Below are positions 48,061 to 57,572 of a stretch of DNA of 64,000 bases, piece after piece. The DNA comes from Nakazawaea peltata (lineage: Eukaryota > Ascomycota > Pichiomycetes > Alaninales > Pachysolenaceae). Under the pieces are notes generated by a model. That model was not told the DNA's origin and did not search any database. It saw only the letters and a program-made list of their open reading frames with translations. The stretch spans positions 317,249-381,248 of the forward strand of contig BCGQ01000004.1 of assembly GCA_001599355.1 (NCBI GenBank), written 5' to 3'. Each line of letters opens with the position of its first letter. Within the stretch, counting starts at the first letter, position 1. The translations under genes and the position numbers were made by a program.

Positions 48061-49209
48061 ATGAGCGAAACATTCTTGTTTACTTCTGAATCCGTCGGAG
48101 AAGGTCACCCAGATAAGATCTGTGACCAAGTCAGTGATGCCATCTTGGATGCTTGTTTGGCCGAGGACCCATTGTCCAAGGTTGCCTGTGAGACCGCTGC
48201 TAAGACCGGTATGATTATGGTTTTCGGTGAGATCACCACCAAGGCTAAGTTGGACTACCAAAAGATCATCAGAGACACCATCAAGCACATTGGTTACGAC
48301 TCTTCTGAGAAGGGTTTCGATTACAAGACCTGTAACGTTTTGGTCGCTATTGAGCAACAATCTCCAGATATTCTGCAAGGTTTGCACTACGAGAAGCTGT
48401 TGGAAGAGTTGGGTGCTGGTGACCAAGGTATTATGTTCGGTTATGCTACTGACGAGACCGAGGAGAAGTTGCCATTGACCATCTTGTTGGCTCACAAGTT
48501 GAACGGTGCTTTGGCCGATGCCAGAAGATCTGGTGAATTGGCTTGGTTGAGACCAGATACCAAGACCCAAGTCACCATCGAGTACAAGAACGACAACGGT
48601 GCCGTTATTCCATTGAGAGTTGACACCATTGTTATCTCCACTCAACACGCTGACGAGATTTCTACCGAGGACTTGAGATCCGAGATTATCGAAAAGATCG
48701 TCAAGAAGGTCATCCCACTGGACTTGTTGGACCTGAAGACCACTTACCACATTCAACCATCTGGTAGATTCGTCATTGGTGGTCCACAAGGTGATGCCGG
48801 TTTGACTGGTAGAAAGATCATCGTTGACACTTACGGTGGTTGGGGTGCTCACGGTGGTGGTGCTTTCTCCGGTAAGGACTTCTCCAAGGTTGACAGATCT
48901 GCTGCTTATGCTGCCAGATGGGTTGCCAAGTCTTTGGTTGCCGCTAAGTTGGCCAGAAGAGCTTTGGTTCAATTCTCTTATGCCATTGGTGTTGCCGAGC
49001 CATTGTCTATCCACGTTGACACTTACGGTACTTCTAAGTACTCCAGTGATGAATTGGTTCTGATCATCAGAAAGAACTTTGACTTGAGACCTGGTGTTAT
49101 TGTCAGAGACTTGGACTTGGCCAAGCCAATCTACTTCAAGACTGCTTCTTACGGTCACTTCACCAACCAAGAGAATTCTTGGGAGAAGCCAAAGACCTTG
49201 GAGATCTAA
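48061..49209 (+). CDS. SAM1: S-adenosylmethionine synthetase
   Basis: A 382-residue methionine adenosyltransferase making AdoMet from methionine and ATP, a substrate for ERG6, EMG1 and many others. Signatures are [55 protein letters not shown] and the P-loop-like [22 protein letters not shown] codons 105, 113, 220 and 225 occupy alanine-type positions of yeast Sam proteins (PDIAQGLHYEK, VIPADLLDAKT), strong support for Ala. Codon bias indicates very high expression. The ATG at 48061 is used, not the TTG upstream. A long antisense frame spans the gene as a by-product of biased codons. Gene order (YLR180W) suggests the SAM1 position. Confidence 0.98.
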   Translation: MSETFLFTSESVGEGHPDKICDQVSDAILDACLAEDPLSKVACETAAKTGMIMVFGEITTKAKLDYQKIIRDTIKHIGYDSSEKGFDYKTCNVLVAIEQQSPDILQGLHYEKLLEELGAGDQGIMFGYATDETEEKLPLTILLAHKLNGALADARRSGELAWLRPDTKTQVTIEYKNDNGAVIPLRVDTIVISTQHADEISTEDLRSEIIEKIVKKVIPLDLLDLKTTYHIQPSGRFVIGGPQGDAGLTGRKIIVDTYGGWGAHGGGAFSGKDFSKVDRSAAYAARWVAKSLVAAKLARRALVQFSYAIGVAEPLSIHVDTYGTSKYSSDELVLIIRKNFDLRPGVIVRDLDLAKPIYFKTASYGHFTNQENSWEKPKTLEI

Positions 49210-50195
49210 GTTTAGACCGGCTTTCCAGATCGGATAATTATCCGAAATAATGTAAATCTCATTTAGAAAAGCTTCAACTCATTTTCTAAAATCACGGGTA
49301 TTAGTAGATCTACTACTTAATTGCAGTAGATCTATTATACTTCATATAGATAACTTCATCATAAAAACAAAAAAATCAAACTGATTAACATCAGTTTAAC
49401 AAATCCAATAATCATGCTTTGCATTCGCGTTTCGGGTATATATAATTTTACATAGGTATTTAGTTCTTCAACAGGCTTGAATTAATAATTTTTTGTAGAT
49501 TGGTAGTTAGCTTACCTGTTCGGCCCAAATATTTGGCCTACCTATTTGGCCCAGGCATTCGGCCTAAATATTCCACTTATAGCTTATAAGATATATAACA
49601 ATATACACGCATAATCTGTCAATTCTGCACCTGATTGTGCACAAAGACTGTGCACCTGACCTACCCCGTACTTATTTTCTGCAAATATCCGAAGCGTCAT
49701 CCCAATCAGCCGCCCCCACACCCCAATTTACGCCAAACTTTATTTGCTCCGCTCAAGATGCTTCCCCACCATTTTTGGCCTCGAAAATAGGCGTATTTAT
49801 GACATCATTAGACTTCTGCGCACGACTTTTCTTCATCCTTTCCTCCCTCGCTCACCTCATTCCCCCCCTTAGAGTTTAACGAGTGACCCTCTCCAGATTT
49901 TTCTTTGCTGGGGAAAATCATGGAGAATTTTGCATATAAATTGAGAAGGCAAGTGGAGAGAGACGAGGGGAGCAATATAAGTGACACGACCGACACAACT
50001 CAACCAACATAGCTCAAACAACACGACTCAGCCAACACAGCTCAACCATCCGTCTTATCCATCCAATAACCATCCCACTCACTATTACTAATTTTGATAG
50101 ATTTTCTTTAATCGTGGGACACGCATAATCATCCCATAAACAAATTAACCGCCACGGGTATTCAAAATAGACAAAATAATTATAGATTTGAAGTT
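49210..50195. other. Intergenic, 986 bp
   Basis: This lies downstream of the SAM synthetase and upstream of the PSP1 homologue. It contains short repeats: TTYGGCC words at 49517-49571 and two GTGCAC palindromes near 49637 and 49651. No gene is seen. Confidence 0.55.
49517..49571. repeat. Short TTYGGCC-type repeat cluster
   Basis: Within 55 bp the words TTCGGCC or TTTGGCC occur five times, with CCAAATATTTGG palindromic context and a second AAATATT copy. It is possibly a binding-site cluster. Confidence 0.6.
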
Positions 50196-52136
50196 ATGAT
50201 GAATCAGGATTTCTTCAATACCCAGCTTTTCCAGAAATTGAACACTCTATCGGATAATCCGTTATCTCCCACCAACTCTGCCCCACAACAAGTGGGATCG
50301 GCTCCCGGGGATTCAGTGGGGTCCGTGCAGGGTCTTATGATAAATCAAGGGAATTCAGGTGTTAATGGTGGGGTATTTGGTGGTCAGAATGGTCAACATC
50401 ATCAGCAAGCCAATGCTCATCACCAACAATCTCAATTTTTTTCAGACCCCTTTGGTAATACTCACACTGGAAATATGTATGATATGAATTCTTCGTTGGA
50501 TTCGTTTGTTCCAAAATCTTTCCAAACATCGAATAATATGAATTTCGATTATAATAATGATCTGTCATATTCGAATGGTATTCCATTTTCGCAGACTAGA
50601 CATCAATCCATTAGTGCTGGAGTATTTGATCCGTTCAAATCGGGCAGAAATAATGATACTTCGTTATTTTTCCCACAAAACCAAGCCCAACCTCAGACAC
50701 AACAAGCTCCTCAACACTCCACTTTCACCAATAATATCTTCGATCCGTTCAATAGACAAATGAACAACGGATCATTCCAGTTGCCTGCGGAATTACAAGG
50801 AGGAATTTCTAATATTTCTTCGAGAAGACCTAGTTATGCTGCCGAATTTTTCAATAGAGATGTGAAGGGATTGGGCAATGCTCAAGGACAGACTCAGAAA
50901 CTGGCCCCTAATCAAATCCAGTCTCATATGCACATCCACCCATCATCTGGTCAACAAGAGTCAAATTCCAATAATGCAAATTTGATTCAATTGGATAATG
51001 GATTATTATTACAGGATAATTTTATCATTACTTCCCCGGACTTACAAGCTCAGTTCCATAAATCGATAAACTATTTCGGAGATTTACATTTATCCCAAGA
51101 AATTGTTAACGATTTGAACTCTTTGATCGATTTCAGTGACGACTCCAATAAAGTAAACCAAAGGGTTTTGAAGATCTTGAAGTATTTGAAGCTTAAGAAT
51201 GAAGATCTTAAATTTCAGACCAAAAATTATACCTTGATTTTGAACAAAAATAACAAGGTTGATTTGATTTCTATACTGAAGAATTCCAATTTGAGATTAC
51301 TGAAGAATGATCTCATTATTATCGAGGGAGATCGTGGTAAAGACTTGGTTTTGGTTTTAGAGCCATTAATTCCTGCAAGTTTTGCCATTTTGTTCAATTA
51401 TCTTAAGAAGAAATTACATTTAAAATCATTAACTTTTGGGCAGGAACCTATTATTAACAATCTAACAAATGGACAAAATCTGACTCATAGCCATAACTCC
51501 CATAACCATCATCATAATAACCACCATCATAACAATAATCAACAACAATTGATCAATGAGGATGAAAATTTCATCACCTTACCAAATAAACAAATCCTTA
51601 GATTTGTTAAACCATTTGAAATCTCCCAATTGTACTTGAAATTCAATGATGAGTTGATGACTTTGAAGTTATGTTTGAGTTACATTTTGAATTTGGAGAT
51701 GAAGTTAATTATCAGGAATGTTGAGTTCCAATTCGATAAGAAGAAGATCATCATTTATTATTATTGTAACAAGCGTCTTGATTTCAGAGGATTAATTAAA
51801 GAGCTCTTCAAAATTTATAAGACGAGAATTTGGCTTTGTGCTATTTTACCTCATGATAATGATGCCAAGCGGATTTTTGATGAGTTCCCAAAGACTTCTA
51901 ATATTAATGATATGATTCATTTGTTGAATTTACCAAGAGAAATGACATCTATAGATGATTTCCGTGATTTAAGGCTGGAGAAATTCCATGGGGAGATTTT
52001 CAGGAGATTAATTAGTGATTTCAAGGGGGAGTTGAATGATGACCAGATTTGGAATCAAAAATACGCAGAGATCGAACAGTCTGCGCAATCAGCAGGAAAT
52101 CAAAAACAATCAGGGGCTAGAAATGGTAGCCAATAA
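50196..52136 (+). CDS. PSP1: PSP1 C-terminal domain protein (YLR177W/PSP1 homologue)
   Basis: A 646-residue protein. The first 280 residues are Asn/Gln/Ser-rich with repeated FDPF-type motifs (FSDPFGN, VFDPFKSG, IFDPFNRQ) and SRRPSYAAEFF. The conserved PSP1 domain occupies about 465-620: LPNKQILRFVKPFEISQLYLKF, LKLCLSYILNLEMKLI, NVEFQFDKKKIIIYYYCNKRLDFRGLIKELF, in pieces, and YKTRIWLCAILPHD. A His/Asn run (HSHNHHHNNHHHNNN) lies near 430-445. In S. cerevisiae Psp1 suppresses DNA polymerase mutants and YLR177W is its duplicate near SAM1; the location here fits. Post-transcriptional roles have been proposed for the family. Confidence 0.9.
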   Translation: MMNQDFFNTQLFQKLNTLSDNPLSPTNSAPQQVGSAPGDSVGSVQGLMINQGNSGVNGGVFGGQNGQHHQQANAHHQQSQFFSDPFGNTHTGNMYDMNSSLDSFVPKSFQTSNNMNFDYNNDLSYSNGIPFSQTRHQSISAGVFDPFKSGRNNDTSLFFPQNQAQPQTQQAPQHSTFTNNIFDPFNRQMNNGSFQLPAELQGGISNISSRRPSYAAEFFNRDVKGLGNAQGQTQKLAPNQIQSHMHIHPSSGQQESNSNNANLIQLDNGLLLQDNFIITSPDLQAQFHKSINYFGDLHLSQEIVNDLNSLIDFSDDSNKVNQRVLKILKYLKLKNEDLKFQTKNYTLILNKNNKVDLISILKNSNLRLLKNDLIIIEGDRGKDLVLVLEPLIPASFAILFNYLKKKLHLKSLTFGQEPIINNLTNGQNLTHSHNSHNHHHNNHHHNNNQQQLINEDENFITLPNKQILRFVKPFEISQLYLKFNDELMTLKLCLSYILNLEMKLIIRNVEFQFDKKKIIIYYYCNKRLDFRGLIKELFKIYKTRIWLCAILPHDNDAKRIFDEFPKTSNINDMIHLLNLPREMTSIDDFRDLRLEKFHGEIFRRLISDFKGELNDDQIWNQKYAEIEQSAQSAGNQKQSGARNGSQ

Positions 52137-53015
52137 AGACTTTTTTATCCATCTTTTTTTTATTATATACATTATGACTTTTTATTATGAGGCTGACGAT
52201 TTGATTTTATGTGTTATTTTACTTTGAATAAATATACAGTGCTAAATAGGGGGTTATGTAGGAAGGTGTGTGATGAGATCGAAGGCAATTAGAAGCGGTC
52301 AGTTGTCTGAAGTAGTTATTAAGCGAAGCATTTAGTAAAGCCGCGAAGCTGTCAATAAAGCCGTAAATCACTAAGTAAATCAGTCCGAGCAAACGATTAT
52401 CGGTGTAACCCGGCGCAAAGATAAGCTTATCTGAAAATCATACGAATATCACAGATCTCCACAAGCTATAGAAGGTCCATCACAAAATATAAAATAAAAC
52501 ATGTCGTTTGACAGAGGTTTATCGGACATCGTTGTAATTTTTATCCGGTACGCTGACAGCTTCCCTCATCGTGCTCATCTTTAGAGTGCTACATCCCCCT
52601 GACACAAGAGCTCGATCCCTCTTTCCTCAGGCAGACCTAAATTTTTCCCGCTTAAAATTTTTTTCCGCCGAGTCCGGCAGTTAACTGCGCACTTAATTCG
52701 CCAAGTCACTTTTGCGCTACGCTTGCACACAGGAATTATGCCCGAAAACGGCTGCGCATGCGCAAACATTTAAGGTTTTTTTTCGTTATCCCCTTTGTAC
52801 CTTTGACGATCGCATCCCCTTATCAAGTTTATCTGGAAATGAGTCTAAAGTTGATTAGTGTGATTTTTAAGCTTATCAGTTGACCTTGAGGTTGTATTTT
52901 CCTACGCAAAAAGAAAAAAAAAAATTCAATCGAGTTGCAGTATATAATGGGGGTTAGATCTAGGTTGATTAAGATGGATCTCGCTAGTGTGAGTAGTGTG
53001 AATAATTAGGTCAAG
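52137..53015. other. Intergenic, 879 bp
   Basis: Upstream of the NCS1 permease. It has a perfect 12-bp palindrome TGCGCATGCGCA at 52753-52764 with further TGCGC words at 52685-52720, a T-run at 52775-52783 and an A-run before the ATG. No gene is seen. Confidence 0.55.
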
Positions 53016-54749
53016 ATGAGTGCTGGTAATCTGATGAGAGCGATGGCTAACGTCTTTCTCTTGAAAGAGTCGAACAATATTGCCAACAGAGATTTGATCC
53101 CTATGCCTCCTAGCAGAAGATTATGGGGATGGCAGTCGTATGCTGGTTTGTGGACCATGAATGGTTTATGTTACGCTGCTTGGGCTGCTCTGTCTTCGTT
53201 GTTATCACTTAATTTGAACGTCACTAACAGTATTGGAGTGATGGTGATTGCCAACGTCATGATCACCACTTTACTGGTCATCTGTTCTCAAGTTGGAGAA
53301 GATTATCATATTGGGTTCTCCATGACCCAGAGAGTCATCTTTGGAAGTAAGAACGGTTCCGTCGTCATCGTTATGAGTAGAATCATTTTATCGATTGTCA
53401 ACTTCCTGAGTAACTCTTGGAGTGGTGCCTTATGTCTTAACTGTATGTTGAGTGCCTTGAGTAAGAATTACCTTAACATGGAGAATAACATCCCTGCATC
53501 TGCTAATATGACTCAACAAGAATTGGTTGGCTACATCATCTTCATGGTGTTATCATTGAGTCTTGTTTTCATTAAGCCTGAGAAGTTGGGTAGACATTTC
53601 ATCCTGTGTTCTTTTGTCACATTCTTTGTTTCTCTTGGTATCACCATTTGGTGTGTTGTAGAGGAAGGTGGAAACGGTCCATTGGCCACTAGTCCAATGA
53701 CTCTTTCGAAATCCGACACTGCTTGGGCTTGGTTGGCTGGAGTTTCCTCCTTCTATGGTTCCATGTCTGCTGGTATTTTCTCCTACAATGACTATAACAG
53801 ATACCTGAGACCTAACCAAAGATTGAAGCAACACCTGGCTGTCCATGTTTCTTTCAACATCTTCGGTTTAGTTATCCCAGTTATGGGTATTATATGTGCT
53901 AGTGCCATGTTGGGCAAATATAACGAGGAATTCTGGATGCCAAACGAGATCATTCTTTTCTGGATCCAACAAGATTACACTCCAAAGCGTCGTGCTGCCC
54001 TGTTCTTCGGTGGACTACTGTTCTTCTACTCTCAATTACTTTACAATGTCGGTGGTTCCGCTTACAGTGGAGGTATGGACTTATCTTCGTTGTATCCTCG
54101 TGCTGTCAACATCAGAAGAGGTTCGATCATCACCACTTTACTTTCCGTCACTGTTCAACCATGGTTGATCTATAACCTGAGTAGTGCCTTTGTCAGTGCC
54201 ATGTCCGGATTCAGTGTCTTTGTGACCCCATTGATCCTGATCCAAATCTGTGACTACTGGGTCATCCGTGGCAGAAAGATCAAGTTACGTGACTTGTACG
54301 ACAGCACTCCTAACAGTATCTACCATTATTTCCATCAATTCAACTTGAGAGCCATGGTCTCTTGGGTCTTGGGATTTGTATGGGCTTTACCAGGTTTCTG
54401 TGCTTCTATCAATTCAGATATCGTTGTTGCTAAGGGCTGGTCCGATATGTACAACTTGAACTGGATCACCGGCTTCGCTTTCAGTTTCTGTTCATACTTC
54501 ATCTTCTGTAAGATCTGGCCTCTTGAAGGTCTCGGAGAGACCGACGCATATGACTACTTTGACACCTATTCTCCTGAAGAACGTGAACAAAGAGGTATGT
54601 TACCATTTGACAAGGACATTGTCATGGATCAACCTGAAGAACTCAAGCTTGCCGTCCTGGAGACTCATCCAGACTTGCTGCCGGAGCTCACCAATGAGGT
54701 TATCATTGAGGAAGAGATAGTGACCGATGGTACTGAAGAGAAGAAGTGA
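53016..54749 (+). CDS. NCS1-family permease (uracil/thiamine/nicotinamide riboside type)
   Basis: A 577-residue transporter with 12 hydrophobic segments. NCS1 family landmarks: NRDLIPMPPSRRLWGWQSYAGLW (about 24-46, in pieces), the FGSKNGS loop, FSYNDYNRYLRP, SGGMDLSSLYPRAVNIRRGS and the DYWVIRGRKIKLRDLYD loop. These resemble the Thi7/Nrt1/Thi72 and Fur4/Dal4 group; the IRRGS...DYWVIR combination fits Thi7-like carriers best, but substrate cannot be assigned. The C-terminus is acidic and cytosolic, with sites for ubiquitin-dependent turnover plausible. It is convergent with the CAF120/SKG3 homologue, 66 bp apart. Confidence 0.88.
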   Translation: MSAGNLMRAMANVFLLKESNNIANRDLIPMPPSRRLWGWQSYAGLWTMNGLCYAAWAALSSLLSLNLNVTNSIGVMVIANVMITTLLVICSQVGEDYHIGFSMTQRVIFGSKNGSVVIVMSRIILSIVNFLSNSWSGALCLNCMLSALSKNYLNMENNIPASANMTQQELVGYIIFMVLSLSLVFIKPEKLGRHFILCSFVTFFVSLGITIWCVVEEGGNGPLATSPMTLSKSDTAWAWLAGVSSFYGSMSAGIFSYNDYNRYLRPNQRLKQHLAVHVSFNIFGLVIPVMGIICASAMLGKYNEEFWMPNEIILFWIQQDYTPKRRAALFFGGLLFFYSQLLYNVGGSAYSGGMDLSSLYPRAVNIRRGSIITTLLSVTVQPWLIYNLSSAFVSAMSGFSVFVTPLILIQICDYWVIRGRKIKLRDLYDSTPNSIYHYFHQFNLRAMVSWVLGFVWALPGFCASINSDIVVAKGWSDMYNLNWITGFAFSFCSYFIFCKIWPLEGLGETDAYDYFDTYSPEEREQRGMLPFDKDIVMDQPEELKLAVLETHPDLLPELTNEVIIEEEIVTDGTEEKK

Positions 54750-54815
54750 TTTCTACGTTATGTTTAGTCGTATATTTATTTGGTTTTTATATACTTTAAT
54801 TCGCATTTGAGATAT

Positions 54816-57572
54816 TTAGTATTGGTTATTGTAGGGGTTTTGTTGGAACAGAGGGGGAGCTTTGCGTACTCTTTGAGATTGTTGGGGCAGTTGCTGAGGA
54901 GGTTGTTGGTGCAGAGCATGTTGTTGGTACTGTTGAGGTTGTTGGTATTGTTGGTAAGGAGATTGTTGGTACTGTTGTTGATGTGGTGGTTGTTGATACT
55001 GTTGAGATGGTTGCTGGTACTGTTGAGATGGTTGCTGGTACTGCTGAGATGGTTGCTGGTACTGCTGAGGCGGTTGTTGGTGTTGAGGTGGTTGAGGGTA
55101 AGGCGATTGACGTGTCTGTTGATATGATGGTTGATATTGTTGATGAGAGTACTGCTCTTGAGGGTAAGAAGCCACCGGCTGCTGCTGTGCGGATCTCGAT
55201 CTCTGTTGTGGTTGTTGAGCCAGGTAAGGGTTCAGAGAAGCATTGAAGGTCTCTTGCATTGGTGAACGTCTAGCTTGAGTAGCATTTGTATAGTGAGGTT
55301 GAGGCAGTTGCTGAGGCAGTTGCTGTTCTGATGTATATGGGTTTGTGAAGGACGAGCTTGTTGGGGTCATATTTCTGATTGGCAGTTGTTGTAAACCTGG
55401 CAGTTGTTGAGGTTGCGAATACGGAGATTGCTGAGGCTGTGAATATGGAGATTGCTGTGGTTGCGAGTAAGGAGACAGTTGATATTGTGGTTTTTGACTT
55501 ACAATGTTGTTCGAAGGAGCACGTTGTTCAAATGGTTGATGTTGAACAGGCTTTTGACGAGTTTTAGGAACTTGCATAGTGATCTCATCAAGTGATTGTT
55601 GAGAACCAGCAGAACCAGCACGATCACGCATTTGGAACGGCAGGCTTGGAGCAGCAGGTAAAGGTTTTTGAGATTGAGCAACAGGTGATGCACCGACTGC
55701 TTGATTAACTTGCCTATGGAATTCAGAATATGGAGAAAGAACTCTCTCGGCAGGTCTTTGACCAGGTTTTTCATAAGTTGGGCTAGAATTTGTCACTGAA
55801 ACCAGAGGTACTGAAGGTCCAGATCTAGCAGGGCGAGCCTGAGGCAGCAGCAGTGGCAGCAAACGTGGTGAGAAATTCAAAGAATCTTGTGATCTTGAGG
55901 CAGGTGGAGCTACACCATCATTCAAATCATCATCTCCAAATGCAGGATCGAAAATATTCAGAGATTGAGCCTGTGAAGATGTACTTCTTCCGCCAAGACT
56001 CAAATTACTCAAGTTATTTTCCAATCTTTCCACCGAAGAAGGAGCCTCCAATTGAGAATACTTGTTATAGATCTCACTCAAGACATTAGAATCTCTATTG
56101 GTGGTGCTAGCAGCAGCAGTAGATTGCATGGACAGTCTGCTTTGAGGAGGAGGAGGTGACTGTGTAGATGAAGCCAAAGATGATTTAGAAGAATTGATAT
56201 TGGATTTTTGATCACCAAATGAAGGTGTAGGTAAGAAAGATGGAGTCAAAGGAGACAGTTGTCTTTGAATAGGTCTTCCAAATTCCTCATGTTGTTGCAT
56301 AGTTGGAGTCATAGATCTAATAGCTCCATCAAGACCCTTAGCTGAACCACACCCAGTGTAACCACTAGATAATTTCCTCTGTAATATAGCTTTAATACCC
56401 AGTAACCACTGATCAACTGTAGCATTATACATGGAAGCCTGAGAAGCCAAAGGTAACACATCGTCAACTTCTAAATAATGAACATGAGGTAACACAGGTA
56501 ACCCGAAAAGCAAAGATTGAGGATCAGTCTTATCGGCATTCAATTTCTTCGGTCTTCCATATAATCCAAACAGATCTAACATTGGAACCATGAATCTTAT
56601 GATAGTATCAAAACCAGGGACGGAGAAATGTTGCTCAGGCATTAAAAATACACTCAGATTCTTAGTATCGTCTTTATGAAACTTGATGGAACCCTCTAAT
56701 TTGATCAAAGTACTATGGTCGATCAATTCTGGTCGTTGAGGGTAAATGGCATAACAACAAGTAGCGGAGGTAATGCTTGCCATAGCAGTCTTTTTCTGTT
56801 TCTTCTCATTCTCATAGAAAGTCAATTTACCAGGAATAAACTTCTTCTTGGATTTCTTAGCAGGAGGTTCCACTACGGCGTAACAACGTTTCCAAGGCAT
56901 ACCTGAACCAAATCTTACACTAACCCAATCTTCATGATCGTATTTAGTCTCAGCTAAGATGACTCTGATGTCAGACAATCTTGAACCTCTAGCTGATAAT
57001 AACAGCCCAGTGTAGGCTTCTTGTAAACAGGTGTACTCAAAGGTGGCCAATCTGAAGGCGGCGTTCCATTTGTTGAAACTTTCTCTGGAAGAGTATTGTA
57101 AGAGATATCTGTTTTTAAGGGTAGTGGAAACGACGATCACGTTGACTAAACTTCCATCTGAGGAAGGTAACTTCTCTACGGCCTTGAAAGAGGAGTCGGT
57201 GAAGTTGATATAGGATGGTTTTGAAGAGTGAGTGATCAACTTCTCTGGATCGTCTCTGTACTTGGATAACTTGGTGGCGTCCCAGACCAGTAACTGAGTA
57301 CCGCTGAGGACACCATAAACTTCCTCCCATTTTCTATCACCTGGTTTTCCATCGGCGGTTAAGTCATTCAATAACATGAACACACCTTCCTGGTATCTTC
57401 GACTAGCATGGGCGGCAAGTAAAGTGACTATGGGCGTTAACTCTGGACTGACCTCTGGGGTGGATCCAGGCGATGATAAGCCCATCCTGGGCGGGGAAGA
57501 TGATGTTGAAGAAGTCGGTGGTGGCGACATAGCCGTCAACGACGGACTATCGCCTGAAAATAAACGTCTCAT
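54816..57572 (-). CDS. PH-domain protein Caf120/Skg3 homologue
   Basis: A 918-residue protein. A disordered N-terminus precedes ASRRYQEGVFMLLNDLTADG (about 55-75) and a PH-type domain (80-190, WEEVYGVLSGTQLLVWDATKL), followed by a second related region to about 400 (VSVRFGSGMPWKRCYAVVEPP, KLTFYENEKKQKK, CCYAIYPQRPELIDHS). These are the hallmarks of the S. cerevisiae duplicates Caf120 (Ccr4-Not associated) and Skg3 (bud-neck). The C-terminal 350 residues are Gln/Pro/Tyr-rich with perfect and imperfect repeats and look prion-like. One gene here represents the pre-duplication ancestor, consistent with EMG1 (next to SKG3) and PRM1 (next to CAF120) both lying nearby. Confidence 0.93.
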   Translation of the reverse strand: MRRLFSGDSPSLTAMSPPPTSSTSSSPPRMGLSSPGSTPEVSPELTPIVTLLAAHASRRYQEGVFMLLNDLTADGKPGDRKWEEVYGVLSGTQLLVWDATKLSKYRDDPEKLITHSSKPSYINFTDSSFKAVEKLPSSDGSLVNVIVVSTTLKNRYLLQYSSRESFNKWNAAFRLATFEYTCLQEAYTGLLLSARGSRLSDIRVILAETKYDHEDWVSVRFGSGMPWKRCYAVVEPPAKKSKKKFIPGKLTFYENEKKQKKTAMASITSATCCYAIYPQRPELIDHSTLIKLEGSIKFHKDDTKNLSVFLMPEQHFSVPGFDTIIRFMVPMLDLFGLYGRPKKLNADKTDPQSLLFGLPVLPHVHYLEVDDVLPLASQASMYNATVDQWLLGIKAILQRKLSSGYTGCGSAKGLDGAIRSMTPTMQQHEEFGRPIQRQLSPLTPSFLPTPSFGDQKSNINSSKSSLASSTQSPPPPQSRLSMQSTAAASTTNRDSNVLSEIYNKYSQLEAPSSVERLENNLSNLSLGGRSTSSQAQSLNIFDPAFGDDDLNDGVAPPASRSQDSLNFSPRLLPLLLPQARPARSGPSVPLVSVTNSSPTYEKPGQRPAERVLSPYSEFHRQVNQAVGASPVAQSQKPLPAAPSLPFQMRDRAGSAGSQQSLDEITMQVPKTRQKPVQHQPFEQRAPSNNIVSQKPQYQLSPYSQPQQSPYSQPQQSPYSQPQQLPGLQQLPIRNMTPTSSSFTNPYTSEQQLPQQLPQPHYTNATQARRSPMQETFNASLNPYLAQQPQQRSRSAQQQPVASYPQEQYSHQQYQPSYQQTRQSPYPQPPQHQQPPQQYQQPSQQYQQPSQQYQQPSQQYQQPPHQQQYQQSPYQQYQQPQQYQQHALHQQPPQQLPQQSQRVRKAPPLFQQNPYNNQY
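54997..55080 (-). repeat. 21-bp coding tandem repeat in CAF120/SKG3 homologue
   Basis: Four units of 21 bp encode QQYQQPS-type heptapeptides; imperfect Gln-rich copies continue on both sides. Likely length-variable between strains. Confidence 0.85.
55411..55476 (-). repeat. 24-bp coding tandem repeat in CAF120/SKG3 homologue
   Basis: Nearly three units of 24 bp encode the octapeptide SPYSQPQQ. This is a second, independent expansion within the same Gln-rich tail. Confidence 0.8.

Noticed and set aside
48052-49170. Long antisense open frame across the SAM synthetase
   Set aside because: It mirrors the strongly biased codons of SAM synthetase and its composition (Gln, Ser, Val, Leu rich) resembles no protein.
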